A stretch of 64,000 nt of DNA from the NCBI GenBank assembly GCA_002354095.1, contig DEKX01000028.1, positions 62,001-126,000 on the forward strand, read 5' to 3'. The DNA is from Prevotella sp. UBA2711 (GTDB taxonomy: Bacteria > Bacteroidota > Bacteroidia > Bacteroidales > Bacteroidaceae). The position numbers and the translations under genes were made by a program. The notes below the pieces were generated by a model. That model saw only the letters and a program-made list of their open reading frames with translations, was not told the origin of the DNA and did no database searches. Each line of letters starts with the position of its first letter. The first letter of the stretch is position 1. Below, one piece after another: positions 53,739 through 62,254 of this stretch.

Positions 53739-54980
53739 TTATATAAAGAACATATCTTCCGCTTTCTGGAATGACTCTTGCGCCTTCTGGAAGAAAGGAT
53801 GCTGTTGCAGGCGTTCAGGGTGCTCAGCCAGAGGGCGCATCTCCTGAGCCCATTTACTATAGTTGGCAGTCTCTTCCAGAATAGCCAAATATTTCAATGC
53901 CACCCGGTAATTGCCAGTAATGAGATTGGTCTCCACCAGTCGTTTGAGAGCCCTTCCGCTTTTGTTGTAGTTTGGTATGAACTCCATCGCTTCAAAGGCA
54001 GAGCGTTGCGCTACAGTAGGCATATTCATCAGCATGGCGATGTCGCTCACCATGAATGCCGCTACCAGACTTTCGAAATTGACCCTCATGTGCAACCCGT
54101 TCGAACTGAAGATAGCAGGTGTCTGCAGTTCTTCAGGTACCACCATACTGGCAAACAATTCCGTACGATCCATCTGTCCCGTCTCGTAACTGGCTACCTT
54201 AACGGCACTGGCTACTGTTACGGAATTCGGATAACGGTATTTCTCTATCATATCACTCCACGCCCCTAAGCGCATCAGCATATCGCATTCCATTTGCTCG
54301 TAGCTCCCTATGTTCCGTTCTGTACCCCAGTAATAGTCAACACCTCTGGCAATTCGTTGAAGCGGATAGGGCGTCACCCACGAACTGCCTAATAAGCATG
54401 CTGCAAATAACGTAGCAGTCAGTGGTACCCAACGGATACAGCAAAGCACCAACAGAATGGCTGCAGGACCGACTAACCAATACATCACGGGTATCATCAT
54501 GCAACTGGTGATTACTCGTATGTTCTTGTTCGATGGCATCAGCACCATGACTGCCATTACCAAAATGACAGCGATAGTTGGTGTGAGTGGCACTTCGGGA
54601 ATCATCGCCAGACGCACTAATGCCAGTGGAACCAGCAGGGAAAGGACAAAACGATAAGCGTTTTTCAGGGTTGGAAAGGCTCGTTGCAGCAATTGGGCAG
54701 ACAACCATTGTTCAACAACAAATAGCACTGCGTAGATTGCAGCTCCACTCATCGGATTCATAAAATATTGCGCCAGAAATTCTCCTATGTACTGTGCCAG
54801 TCCTCCAGGAACAGCTACACGCTCCATGAAATACTGACTATTCCATAAGAACAATTGCATTGATTCCCTCATGACCAGCACATAAGGGAAACAGAAATAC
54901 CAAAAGCAGAAGACTCCAATTGTTATTAGGAGTAAGAGTATCTGTTGTCCAAAAGAAGAAAATAAATTCTTTACTTTCAT
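53739..54980 (-). CDS. DUF6057-like inner-membrane protein
   Basis: A 413-residue protein. The first 210 residues hold about seven hydrophobic segments (QILLLLITIGVFCFWYFCFP onward). The C-terminal half (about 225-413) is soluble and helical, with a TPR-like character (LMRLGAWSDMIEKY, NYRVALKYLAILEETANYSK). This agrees with DUF6057, a Bacteroidetes membrane family of unknown function often next to TolB-like lipoproteins of the kind encoded seven bases downstream. The pair probably forms an envelope complex; nothing shows its substrate. The promoter at 54999-55031 is the best consensus match in the window. Confidence 0.75.
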   Translation of the reverse strand: MKVKNLFSSFGQQILLLLITIGVFCFWYFCFPYVLVMRESMQLFLWNSQYFMERVAVPGGLAQYIGEFLAQYFMNPMSGAAIYAVLFVVEQWLSAQLLQRAFPTLKNAYRFVLSLLVPLALVRLAMIPEVPLTPTIAVILVMAVMVLMPSNKNIRVITSCMMIPVMYWLVGPAAILLVLCCIRWVPLTATLFAACLLGSSWVTPYPLQRIARGVDYYWGTERNIGSYEQMECDMLMRLGAWSDMIEKYRYPNSVTVASAVKVASYETGQMDRTELFASMVVPEELQTPAIFSSNGLHMRVNFESLVAAFMVSDIAMLMNMPTVAQRSAFEAMEFIPNYNKSGRALKRLVETNLITGNYRVALKYLAILEETANYSKWAQEMRPLAEHPERLQQHPFFQKAQESFQKAEDMFFI

Positions 54981-54998
54981 GTCATATATAATCCGAAT

Positions 54999-55031
54999 GC
55001 AAAGATAGGAAATAAAACAATAACTTCCAAA
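54999..55031 (-). promoter_or_regulatory. Consensus promoter of the membrane protein-lipoprotein operon
   Basis: Minus strand TATCTTTGC (54999-55007) with TTTG (55028-55031) at a 20-base gap, 18 bases before the start codon. Confidence 0.75.
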
Positions 55032-55079
55032 TCTTTCTTAAGAAATAAAAACATTCTAGAAAGGTATATACATGACCTT

Positions 55080-55490
55080 TTAACGATTCACCCAATTCTC
55101 ATAATGAATACCTTTAATATTTTTGAAGTGTCGAATGTTGTCTGTAACAACTACCATTTCCTCAACCACTGCAGTACATCCAATCAACAAATCGAAATCG
55201 TCATCAGCAGGAGTTCCAGCTAAACGTAAACGAGTTTTTTCAACTGCACAAAAATTTAAAGCACTTGTTATGGGAACTATTGATATCTCATCCAAAAAGT
55301 CTTGAAGTTGTTTATCTCTATCTATACCATTTTTCTGTTTAGAAAGTTCTGCACCATATTTTAACTCCAAAGCAGTTATTTCAGAAATATAACAATTATT
55401 CAGTCCAACATTGTCTATCTTTTGATCAATCTCGTACATTCCTCTTAATAGAAAGACACAGATATTGGTGTCAAGCAAGTACTTTTTCAT
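55080..55490 (-). CDS. vapC: PIN-domain toxin (VapC family)
   Basis: A 136-residue PIN domain, the usual VapC length. The acidic metal-binding residues are in place: Asp7 in YLLDTNICVF, Glu42 in ALELKYG, Asp96-Asp100 in PADDDFDLLIG and Asp117 in VVVTDNIRHF. VapC proteins are Mg-dependent RNases that cleave tRNA or rRNA when unbound. The presumed antitoxin gene lies directly upstream with a two-base gap. Confidence 0.92.
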   Translation of the reverse strand: MKKYLLDTNICVFLLRGMYEIDQKIDNVGLNNCYISEITALELKYGAELSKQKNGIDRDKQLQDFLDEISIVPITSALNFCAVEKTRLRLAGTPADDDFDLLIGCTAVVEEMVVVTDNIRHFKNIKGIHYENWVNR

Positions 55491-55492
55491 GA

Positions 55493-55735
55493 CTACAAAT
55501 CGACAATATCATGATTAAACTTGCGTGATGATCGTATTTCATCTATAAACTCTTCTGTGGTCATACCGTCATTCCCCCATATACCATAAAACTTCCTTGC
55601 AGAGGTGGACTTCTTTTCCTTTTTCTTTAGGGAACTTGACAATAAAGTAATGAGATCAATTTTGATATCATCACTTAAGTTCTTTAATAAATTCCAATAA
55701 TTATTGGTCGCAGATATAGATGCTGTTGTATTCAT
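55493..55735 (-). CDS. Antitoxin of the PIN-domain pair
   Basis: An 80-residue protein two bases upstream of the PIN toxin in the same operon. The N-terminal half (NYWNLLKNLSDDIKIDLITL) is helical as in DUF2281-like or VapB-type antitoxins that open with a short DNA-binding segment. The C-terminal half (FYGIWGNDGMTTEEFIDEIR) is the likely toxin-binding arm. The antitoxin family is not firmly identified; the role is inferred from context. It has a full consensus promoter. Confidence 0.82.
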   Translation of the reverse strand: MNTTASISATNNYWNLLKNLSDDIKIDLITLLSSSLKKKEKKSTSARKFYGIWGNDGMTTEEFIDEIRSSRKFNHDIVDL

Positions 55736-55764
55736 ATTCTGTATTTATTTGCTATTTCTCGCTT

Positions 55765-55797
55765 GCAAAGATATAAAAATCTTCAATAACTTCCAAA
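55765..55797 (-). promoter_or_regulatory. Promoter of the toxin-antitoxin operon
   Basis: TATCTTTGC (55765-55773) and TTTG (55794-55797) on the minus strand, 20-base gap, 29 bases before the antitoxin start. Confidence 0.7.
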
Positions 55798-55814
55798 TTT
55801 TTGACCAAAAATGC

Positions 55815-55845
55815 GAAGGGCGTTGCAATCACTGCAACGCCCTTC
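55815..55845 (-). terminator. Terminator after the third susCD pair
   Basis: A perfect 13-bp stem (55815-55827 with 55833-55845) with loop ATCAC. On the minus strand it is followed by CGCATTTTTGG. It lies about 110 bases past the SusD stop. The loop is identical to that of the hairpin at 35486-35518. Confidence 0.75.
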
Positions 55846-55956
55846 CATTGAAATTTTACCCTTATAACTAAAGTACTTCTTGAGAAAGAAGAACTTTTCA
55901 GTTATTCTGTCGAGTGTAGTATCATTTGCGTCGGTATAGTTTTCGACTACTTAGAC

Positions 55957-57897
55957 TTAATAACCTGGGTTCTGCTTCAGCAGCGTATTCTTCATAATTT
56001 CAGCAGCAGGAATAGGCATATCCATCTTGTTGATATCGAAATCAAATGTACGCTTTGACCAAGGATAGTTAGCATAGTCGTCACCACCGTCATCCTTTGG
56101 ATAGTTGTAGTTGATGTGATCCTCCATATAGCCAGACTTGATCATATCTGGGCAGAGACACCACTCAGAGTTGAATTCCTTACGACGTTCCTCATTGACA
56201 GCTACCTTCCAAGCCTCAGACTTGTGAACATAACCTACACGGTTAGGAGTAGAAGCCAACTTGGTGTAGTATTCCTTAGCTGAAGGTACTGTAACAGGGG
56301 CATCCAGCACACCGATAGGATACTTTGTCATGTCAGCAGGCTTAAGTTCTGGATGAGGATGGTCGTTATCACCAGTCCAGGGGTAAGCATTATAAACATT
56401 ATTGAAATGAGCATAGTACTTGCTGTAGTCCTGACCTACTGTCAAGTTACCCCAAGCACGATTACGGAGTTCATCAAGTGTAGCCCAACCTGTGTCCGCA
56501 TCACCAGTACGGAAACAGCACTCTGCATAGTCAAGCAGTACGTTAGCATAGCGTTTGCCGTAGATGATGGTCGGAGACCACATCTGAGTACCCCAAGAGT
56601 TACCGTCAGCATATGCATTACGCCAGATCTTAGTGGTCCAGATAGCAGGAGCGAACTCACCATTGGTGAAGTGGAACTGCATAGTCTTTGTACCAGATAG
56701 AACTCCTTTATCATTAATAAATGGTTTAACAACTCGGCTATAGTTGGCAGCAGCAGCATCGCCATACTTAGTTCCGACAGAATCTTTCAGGTAAGGATGA
56801 TATCCCCAAACCTTCTCTGACTTCTCAATACCATACTTCTTCATCTGGTCCTCAGGCACTGCACCTGTTACACAAGATGCGTCACGACGGGTGTCGCCTG
56901 GCTCATAACAAGCATACCATTCCCAAGAGAGGTACTCGGCTCCCCATCCACCATTTTCAGGACAAGCACAGAACCATTTGAACATATTAGGATTACAGAA
57001 GGTAATGGTACGGTCACCGCCCCAGCTACTCCATTGGTTACCTTCGTCAGAGCACATAGCCCATACACACTCCTTGTTCCAGAATCCAGCAGGATCCCAG
57101 TTGGTAGCAAAGTTGGTAGAGAGCTCATATGTTTTGCTCTCGATAATATCCTTCAGTTCAGCCTTAGCCTTGGCATAACAGTCGGCAGCCTTGTCGGGGC
57201 AACGGTATGCCTTCCACATATAGGCATCAGCCAGATATGCTTTTGCCATTCCCTTGGTGCAGCGGCCATATTCATTATTGTAAGGTTTCCAGTCAAGTGC
57301 CTCGGAAGCGGCTTTAAAGTCTTCGATGATGAAATCCCACATCTCCTCGTAAGTTTCAGCGGCAGCCTTGTTAGGCGTGTTGTTGAAATCCTCACCAGTG
57401 TTCAGCATAGGTACGCGTCCAAAGGTTGTTGCCAACCAAGAGTAGAAATAACCACGAAGCGCACGAGCCTCACCTCCACAAAGCCTCTTAGCTCCCTCTG
57501 TGATGTCTTCAGCTTTTTCCAGACCCTCCAAATAAATGTTAGCACGGCAGATAGCAGCATAGGCGTGGGCCCAACCTTCACCAAGTTCACCTACGTTGGC
57601 ATCCCATGTCTGGTCGAGGAACTTTACGTCCCAACCCGTACACTGAGTATCCATTGTAGGGTGACTACCAGTAAACAGATTTGGCTTGAAGCCCCAGCTA
57701 TTGTCCTGCTTACTTACATTGTTGTATACATAAATACCATTCAAACTGACACGTGCTGCATGATCGCTCTCAAATTGATACTTAAGGTCTGCAACATCAT
57801 ATCGTGTTACGTCTAAGAATTTTTCGTTGTTACAGGAAGAAAAGCCTGCTAAGACCAGTGCCCCTGCAATCAAACTATATATTGATTTTCTTTTCAT
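55957..57897 (-). CDS. SusD-like lipoprotein of the third pair
   Basis: A 646-residue SusD family lipoprotein (lipobox FSSC). Typical blocks: GGEARALRGYFYSWLATTFGRVPML, GMAKAYLADAYMWKAYRCPD, YANVLLDYAECCFRTGDADT and the ending IPAAEIMKNTLLKQNPGY. It binds the oligosaccharide taken in by the SusC encoded 51 bases upstream. No hydrolase lies next to this pair inside the window, so its substrate is unknown. Confidence 0.92.
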   Translation of the reverse strand: MKRKSIYSLIAGALVLAGFSSCNNEKFLDVTRYDVADLKYQFESDHAARVSLNGIYVYNNVSKQDNSWGFKPNLFTGSHPTMDTQCTGWDVKFLDQTWDANVGELGEGWAHAYAAICRANIYLEGLEKAEDITEGAKRLCGGEARALRGYFYSWLATTFGRVPMLNTGEDFNNTPNKAAAETYEEMWDFIIEDFKAASEALDWKPYNNEYGRCTKGMAKAYLADAYMWKAYRCPDKAADCYAKAKAELKDIIESKTYELSTNFATNWDPAGFWNKECVWAMCSDEGNQWSSWGGDRTITFCNPNMFKWFCACPENGGWGAEYLSWEWYACYEPGDTRRDASCVTGAVPEDQMKKYGIEKSEKVWGYHPYLKDSVGTKYGDAAAANYSRVVKPFINDKGVLSGTKTMQFHFTNGEFAPAIWTTKIWRNAYADGNSWGTQMWSPTIIYGKRYANVLLDYAECCFRTGDADTGWATLDELRNRAWGNLTVGQDYSKYYAHFNNVYNAYPWTGDNDHPHPELKPADMTKYPIGVLDAPVTVPSAKEYYTKLASTPNRVGYVHKSEAWKVAVNEERRKEFNSEWCLCPDMIKSGYMEDHINYNYPKDDGGDDYANYPWSKRTFDFDINKMDMPIPAAEIMKNTLLKQNPGY

Positions 57898-57948
57898 AAT
57901 AAAGTCTTTTATTATTATTGCTTCTATTTCTTTATTATAATATAATGT

Positions 57949-60900
57949 TTAGAAGGTTACGTTAAGACCGAACTGGAAGGTGCGTGGAGATGCATAGCGA
58001 CCAGTATCCAGACCTGTGTAGATTACGTTGCCCTGACCTACCTCAGGATCACCATACTTGGTGTATGGAGAAATCGTTGCGAGGTTCTGAACAGCAAAGT
58101 AAACACGGGCGTTCTGAATCATCAGTTTCTTAACGAAGTCACGAGGCAGGGTGTAACCAATCTGAAGATTCGAAATCTTCAAGAAGTTACCGTTCTCAAT
58201 CCAAGCGTCACTGATACGGCTGTTCTTATTGTCGTCAAGACGGGTCAGACGAGCCATCGTGCCACCAGGATTCTGTTCGCTCCACATAGCAGCGTAACTG
58301 TCCTTCAACAGAGCAGGTGTCCAAGAGTCATCAGATGGATTCATGATGCTCATACGCATCTTAGAGTATGACAGGATGTCCATGCCGAACACACCATGAG
58401 TATAGATGCTGAAGTCCCAGTTCTTATAAGAAGCGCTGATGTTCAAACCATAGTTGAATGAAGGCAGACCGTTTCCAAGAATAACACGGTCAGCATCGTT
58501 CAAAGTTCCGTTTTTGTCGGTATCAACGAAGAGGTAGTCACCCATCTTTGCTTTATCTTGTCCCTGAGCTTTGGCTTTAGCCAGCATTTCATCATTGGTG
58601 ATAACGCCTTCAACACGATAACCATAATAAGAACCTACGGCCTCGCCCTCGCGGCAGATTGAGTGGTCGTTCCAAACGAAACCAGTACCACTGATTGCAC
58701 CGATGTTTGAACCGTCAATATCGTCAGCAGAGTAAGTGCTGTTACCGCCGGCACAGGTTGAGGTATAGTCAACACCCATCTTCTTGATTTCGTTTTTCAG
58801 CGTAGAACCGTTGAAGGCAACGTTGATAGTCCAGTCCTTGTTGAGGCGCTTGTTATAGTTCACAGAGAACTCGAAACCGTAGTTGTTAATCTGACCGAAG
58901 TTGGTGTAGATAGAAGAGTAACCTGCAGAAGGACGAATCTGACGCTCCAACAGCAAGTCTTTAGTCTTACGTACAAAGTAATCCAAAGTAACATTCAGGT
59001 CGCCGTTCAGGAAACCGAGATCAAGACCGAAGTTCAACTGCTCGTTGGTCTCCCACTTCAGATTGTTATCAACCAGAGGAGCATAAGCACCTATATAACG
59101 ATTGAAACTACCTGTGGTACCACCACCTTGTCCTTCTTTGTAGAACTGGTAAGTAGTTTCAGCTGTAGCAAGAGCGTAGTCTGCACGCCCTGCAATATTA
59201 CCAGCATTACCTGTCTGACCCCAACCAATGCGCAACTTAGCGTTGTTGAGCCATTTAACATTCTTCATGAATGGCTCCTCAGAGATACGCCATGCACCGG
59301 CTACTGATGGGAAGGTTCCCCAACGGTTCTTGGAACCAAAGTTTGAAGAACCGTCACGACGTAAGGTAGTTGTCAGAATGTAACGGTCGAAGAGGCTGTA
59401 AACCAGACGTCCATAGTAAGAAATGGTCTTCACCTCAGCGTTGAAGCCACCGTTACCGTTAATAGATTCCTTATCTTCGGTTAGAGAAATCAGACGGTTG
59501 GTTGCAAATGGGAAGGAATGCGCACTGGCACTTACCCAAGAACCTTCGTATTTGCTGACGGTATTACCAATCATGAAAGTCAGGTTGTGGAAGTCTGTGT
59601 TCCAGTTATAGGTCAGATAAGTTTCGATGCTCTTGGAGAGCCCTTTGCTATGGCCAAGACCGAAACTGTAGTACTGCTTATCTCGACCTTCATAGTTTAC
59701 CGCAGTCATCTTTCCGCCAACATTGTTGTAGCGCTTGTACATACCAGAGAACTCATCGTTATCAGAGTTTGTCTGTGTCCATGAAGCGATAGAGTGCAAG
59801 TTCAACTTGTGCTCCTTCAACTTCAACAGAGTGATGTCAATGTATGGGTTGATAGAGATACGGGAGTTACGAGTCTCACGGCCGATTTCCATCTGAGAAG
59901 CGTAAGGGTTCTGAGCACCGGCTGTCATACCTTCCCAACCGTCAGGTGTTGGAGCTTTACTAGCACCATAGGTGCCATCGGGATTTACTACATTCACCTT
60001 GATGTGCTCACCAGTCGCATCATCAATATAATCCAGTGACGGAGCCATCTGAGCGATATCACGCTGTGAAGACAGGTTGGCATTGTTACCCAAACCGATG
60101 TTATTACCTTTAACAGTAGAATACATGTAATTGATGTCACCACCGAACTCAATGTAGTCGTTCACCTTTGATTTCACACCGGCACGGGCGGTCAGACGGT
60201 CATAATTGGTATTGACAATGATACCTTTATTATTGAGGTATCCGATTGAGAAGTTGTACTGGGTCTTGTCTGTACCACCACTGGCAGAGATACCATACTG
60301 CTGGCGGAAACCAGTGCGATACATCTGGTCCTGCCAGTCTATATAGTTGCGCTTGCCATCATAAGCCTCAGCCCATATCTGGTTGTTCAAAGTTGCACCG
60401 TCATTGGCTTTTGACTCACGGATAGAGCGAGCATACTCATCGCCCTGCAGGGTATTAAGCTTCCAAGGCAATGTTTGAATGCCGAAGTCGGCAGAAATGT
60501 TGATGTTCATCTTACCCTTCTGACCGTGCTTGGTAGTAATCATGATGACACCGTTGGCACCTGCAGAACCATAAATAGCGGTAGCAGAGGCATCTTTCAG
60601 AATCTCAATGCTCTCGATGTCTGAGGGGTTTACGAAATCGGCATTGTTACCAACCTGCACACCGTCCACAACATACAGCGGCTGGGCGTCACCATTGATG
60701 GTACCAATACCACGGATACGGATGGCTGACTTGGTTCCAGGAGCACCGTCCTGATTGGTTACCATCACACCGGCAGCAGCACCTTGCAGGGCCTGAGCGA
60801 TGTTAACGGGAACCTTGCGTTCCATCTGCTCCTTGTTGATTGTTGCAACAGATCCGGAGATGTCGCTCTTCTTCATCGTACCGTAACCGATAACAACCAC

Positions 60901-61224
60901 GTCGTTCAGTGTGGTGTTGTCTTCCTTAAGAGTAATGTTAATGGTTGAACGTCCGCCTACGTTTACGGTCTGGGTTACATAACCCACGTAGGAGAAACTC
61001 AAGGTAGCGTTGGAGGCAGCTTTTACGCTGTAATTACCGTCGAAATCGGTAATAGCACCTTCATTACTTCCTTGCACTTTGACGGTGGCGCCGATAACGG
61101 GTTCGCCAGCTTCGTCACTTACAATTCCCTTCACAATGCTTTGAGCCAAAGCTCCCATTGGGAACAAACAAAGCAGGAATAGAAGAACTAATGGCTTTTG
61201 GATTGAATTAATTTTTCGATTCAT
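57949..61224 (-). CDS. SusC-like TonB-dependent transporter of the third pair
   Basis: A 1091-residue outer-membrane transporter: signal peptide to about LAQS, carboxypeptidase-regulatory-like domain (IVKGIVSDEAGEPVIGATVK, about 30-105), plug (NDVVVIGYGTMKKSDISGSV, about 107-235, with LKDASATAIYGSAGANGVIM), barrel ending FQFGLNVTF. First gene of a two-gene operon with the following SusD. It has a leader of about 225 bases with the conserved element shared with the susC at 39106. The divergently encoded hybrid sensor at 62255 is a likely regulator. Confidence 0.94.
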   Translation of the reverse strand: MNRKINSIQKPLVLLFLLCLFPMGALAQSIVKGIVSDEAGEPVIGATVKVQGSNEGAITDFDGNYSVKAASNATLSFSYVGYVTQTVNVGGRSTINITLKEDNTTLNDVVVIGYGTMKKSDISGSVATINKEQMERKVPVNIAQALQGAAAGVMVTNQDGAPGTKSAIRIRGIGTINGDAQPLYVVDGVQVGNNADFVNPSDIESIEILKDASATAIYGSAGANGVIMITTKHGQKGKMNINISADFGIQTLPWKLNTLQGDEYARSIRESKANDGATLNNQIWAEAYDGKRNYIDWQDQMYRTGFRQQYGISASGGTDKTQYNFSIGYLNNKGIIVNTNYDRLTARAGVKSKVNDYIEFGGDINYMYSTVKGNNIGLGNNANLSSQRDIAQMAPSLDYIDDATGEHIKVNVVNPDGTYGASKAPTPDGWEGMTAGAQNPYASQMEIGRETRNSRISINPYIDITLLKLKEHKLNLHSIASWTQTNSDNDEFSGMYKRYNNVGGKMTAVNYEGRDKQYYSFGLGHSKGLSKSIETYLTYNWNTDFHNLTFMIGNTVSKYEGSWVSASAHSFPFATNRLISLTEDKESINGNGGFNAEVKTISYYGRLVYSLFDRYILTTTLRRDGSSNFGSKNRWGTFPSVAGAWRISEEPFMKNVKWLNNAKLRIGWGQTGNAGNIAGRADYALATAETTYQFYKEGQGGGTTGSFNRYIGAYAPLVDNNLKWETNEQLNFGLDLGFLNGDLNVTLDYFVRKTKDLLLERQIRPSAGYSSIYTNFGQINNYGFEFSVNYNKRLNKDWTINVAFNGSTLKNEIKKMGVDYTSTCAGGNSTYSADDIDGSNIGAISGTGFVWNDHSICREGEAVGSYYGYRVEGVITNDEMLAKAKAQGQDKAKMGDYLFVDTDKNGTLNDADRVILGNGLPSFNYGLNISASYKNWDFSIYTHGVFGMDILSYSKMRMSIMNPSDDSWTPALLKDSYAAMWSEQNPGGTMARLTRLDDNKNSRISDAWIENGNFLKISNLQIGYTLPRDFVKKLMIQNARVYFAVQNLATISPYTKYGDPEVGQGNVIYTGLDTGRYASPRTFQFGLNVTF

Positions 61225-61311
61225 ACCTTAGTGATTTAAAGATAATTATATAAATAGACTTAAGTATTTTTCTTAGACGTTGTATATTTACGTTGTAAAA
61301 ATAAGTTAGTT

Positions 61312-61384
61312 GGGGTATTGCCCCGTCCACGCCAAGCCCCTGGGACCCGCAATGGTGATGTATTCCTTTCTCTTATGGCATAGT
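61312..61384 (-). promoter_or_regulatory. Conserved susC leader RNA element, copy 2
   Basis: The minus-strand counterpart of 38964-39044, beginning 71 bases after the -7 box. It contains ATG-CCA-TAA (61381-61373), the CCATTG...GTGG pairing and a GGGG-CAATA-CCCC hairpin (61312-61324). It ends 88 bases before the susC start. Confidence 0.6.
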
Positions 61385-61454
61385 TTTTAGTTGTTATTAT
61401 AAAGTTTTGTTAATAGACATTTCGACAATCACCGCATATTTGCAGTTTCTGGAT

Positions 61455-61463
61455 GCAAAACTA
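61455..61463 (-). promoter_or_regulatory. -7 box of the third susCD operon
   Basis: Minus-strand TAGTTTTGC fits TAnnTTTG(C). No -33 TTTG is visible, as expected for a sensor-activated promoter. Confidence 0.5.
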
Positions 61464-61530
61464 ATGAATTTTTGCTAATTGACATTAAAAACTATTGCTA
61501 TTTTTGCGAAAATTTTTAATATTTTTGGTT

Positions 61531-61559
61531 CGTTTACATTCATTAACGTAAACGTTTGC
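61531..61559. promoter_or_regulatory. Operator-like inverted repeats upstream of susC
   Basis: CGTTTAC (61531-61537) and GTAAACG (61548-61554) form an inverted repeat with a 10-base centre. The second arm continues as GTAAACGTTTGC (61548-61559), one base from the core of the LacI operators at 7903 and 10341. It could bind a LacI-family protein or the sensor's AraC domain. Confidence 0.4.
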
Positions 61560-61743
61560 AAGGCGAAGTGAGTGTAAAACGGACATTATCAGATTTTTAG
61601 CCCTGTTTTCATTCCACTTTATCCCCATTGTAGTAAAAATTTGTATGTGTCCATTTTCCGAGTACATAATCCAGCGTCTTCTTTTTTTATAGCCTCCTTC
61701 GCTTTATCCAAGGTTTACCTTCTGTCTATCCTCCATTTTTGTT

Positions 61744-61855
61744 CGATTGAACACCGTTTCATGTTCGTTTGATGTCCGTTTAGAAATCGAACAACAAACG
61801 GACAGCAATCGAACAACAAACGGACAACAGATGGCAATAGGTCGAAAGAAAACCG
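61744..61855. repeat. Degenerate 11-bp tandem array with CG at each step
   Basis: CG occurs at 61744, 61755, 61766, 61777, 61788, 61799, 61810, 61821, 61843 and 61854, exactly 11 bases apart with only 61832 missing. Units of 22 bp are recognisable: two in one orientation (61741, 61763) and two nearly identical ones in the other (61785-61804 and 61807-61826, 20 of 20 bases equal). No known element is recognised. Confidence 0.75.
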
Positions 61856-62038
61856 AAGGGGATGCTTTCTTTGTACTTCTGCGCGCGCGAACCTTATTAT
61901 CAGATATCAATTACTAGTGTATCTTAGCGGAATAATTGAGCAAATACACAATCTAACTTATAAATTTGATGTACAATTGAGTTTATCGTTCGTTTGAGCC
62001 ATTCACTATGTCAAATTACTGCAAAAATTCACAGGACA

Positions 62039-62188
62039 ATGAGGAATAAATTTGGCTATTGGCTGTTAGCCATTGCGTGTTGGCTGTTGACAGCTTGTTC
62101 TTCCAAGCCGAAGGATGTGACTATGGCAACCGAGCAGCCTGCTATCTATCCTGACTACGTCGGGGTGACCGTTCCTGAGGTAAAATAA
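62039..62188 (+). pseudogene. 5' remnant of a CxxCH-type TolB-like lipoprotein gene
   Basis: A 49-codon frame with a lipoprotein signal (LLTAC) whose mature part, EQPAIYPDYVGVTVP, matches the start of the 494-residue lipoprotein at 52247-53731 (QLPAIYPDYTGVTIP). It then ends at once in a stop. Nothing of the heme motif or propeller follows; the sensor promoter begins 15 bases later. It could be a decayed gene or a copied 5' end. A functional 30-residue lipopeptide is less likely but possible. Confidence 0.65.
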
Positions 62189-62202
62189 AAAATCAAAACA
62201 AA

Positions 62203-62235
62203 TTTGGTTATTATCAATATTATTTCTATCTTTGC
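62203..62235 (+). promoter_or_regulatory. Promoter of the hybrid sensor gene
   Basis: TTTG (62203-62206) and TATCTTTGC (62227-62235) with a 20-base gap. Transcription would start near 62241, leaving a leader of only about 14 bases before the ATG at 62255. Confidence 0.7.
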
Positions 62236-62254
62236 AAGCGAAAGCAAAGATAAG

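Larger units (their letters stand above)
61225..62038. other. Long control region between susC and the hybrid sensor
   Basis: This 814-base gap without a credible gene holds, from left to right: the susC leader with conserved element (61312-61384), the susC -7 box (61455-61463), an operator-like inverted repeat (61531-61559), the 19-base motif (61621-61639) and the 11-bp-phased CG array (61744-61855). GCGCGCGCG at about 61881-61889 is a short alternating run with no clear role. Confidence 0.7.

Noticed and set aside
61785..61826. Insertion-sequence end or target duplication formed by the two identical 20-base units
   Set aside because: The units are parts of a longer 11-bp-phased array, and no transposase or terminal inverted repeat lies nearby.
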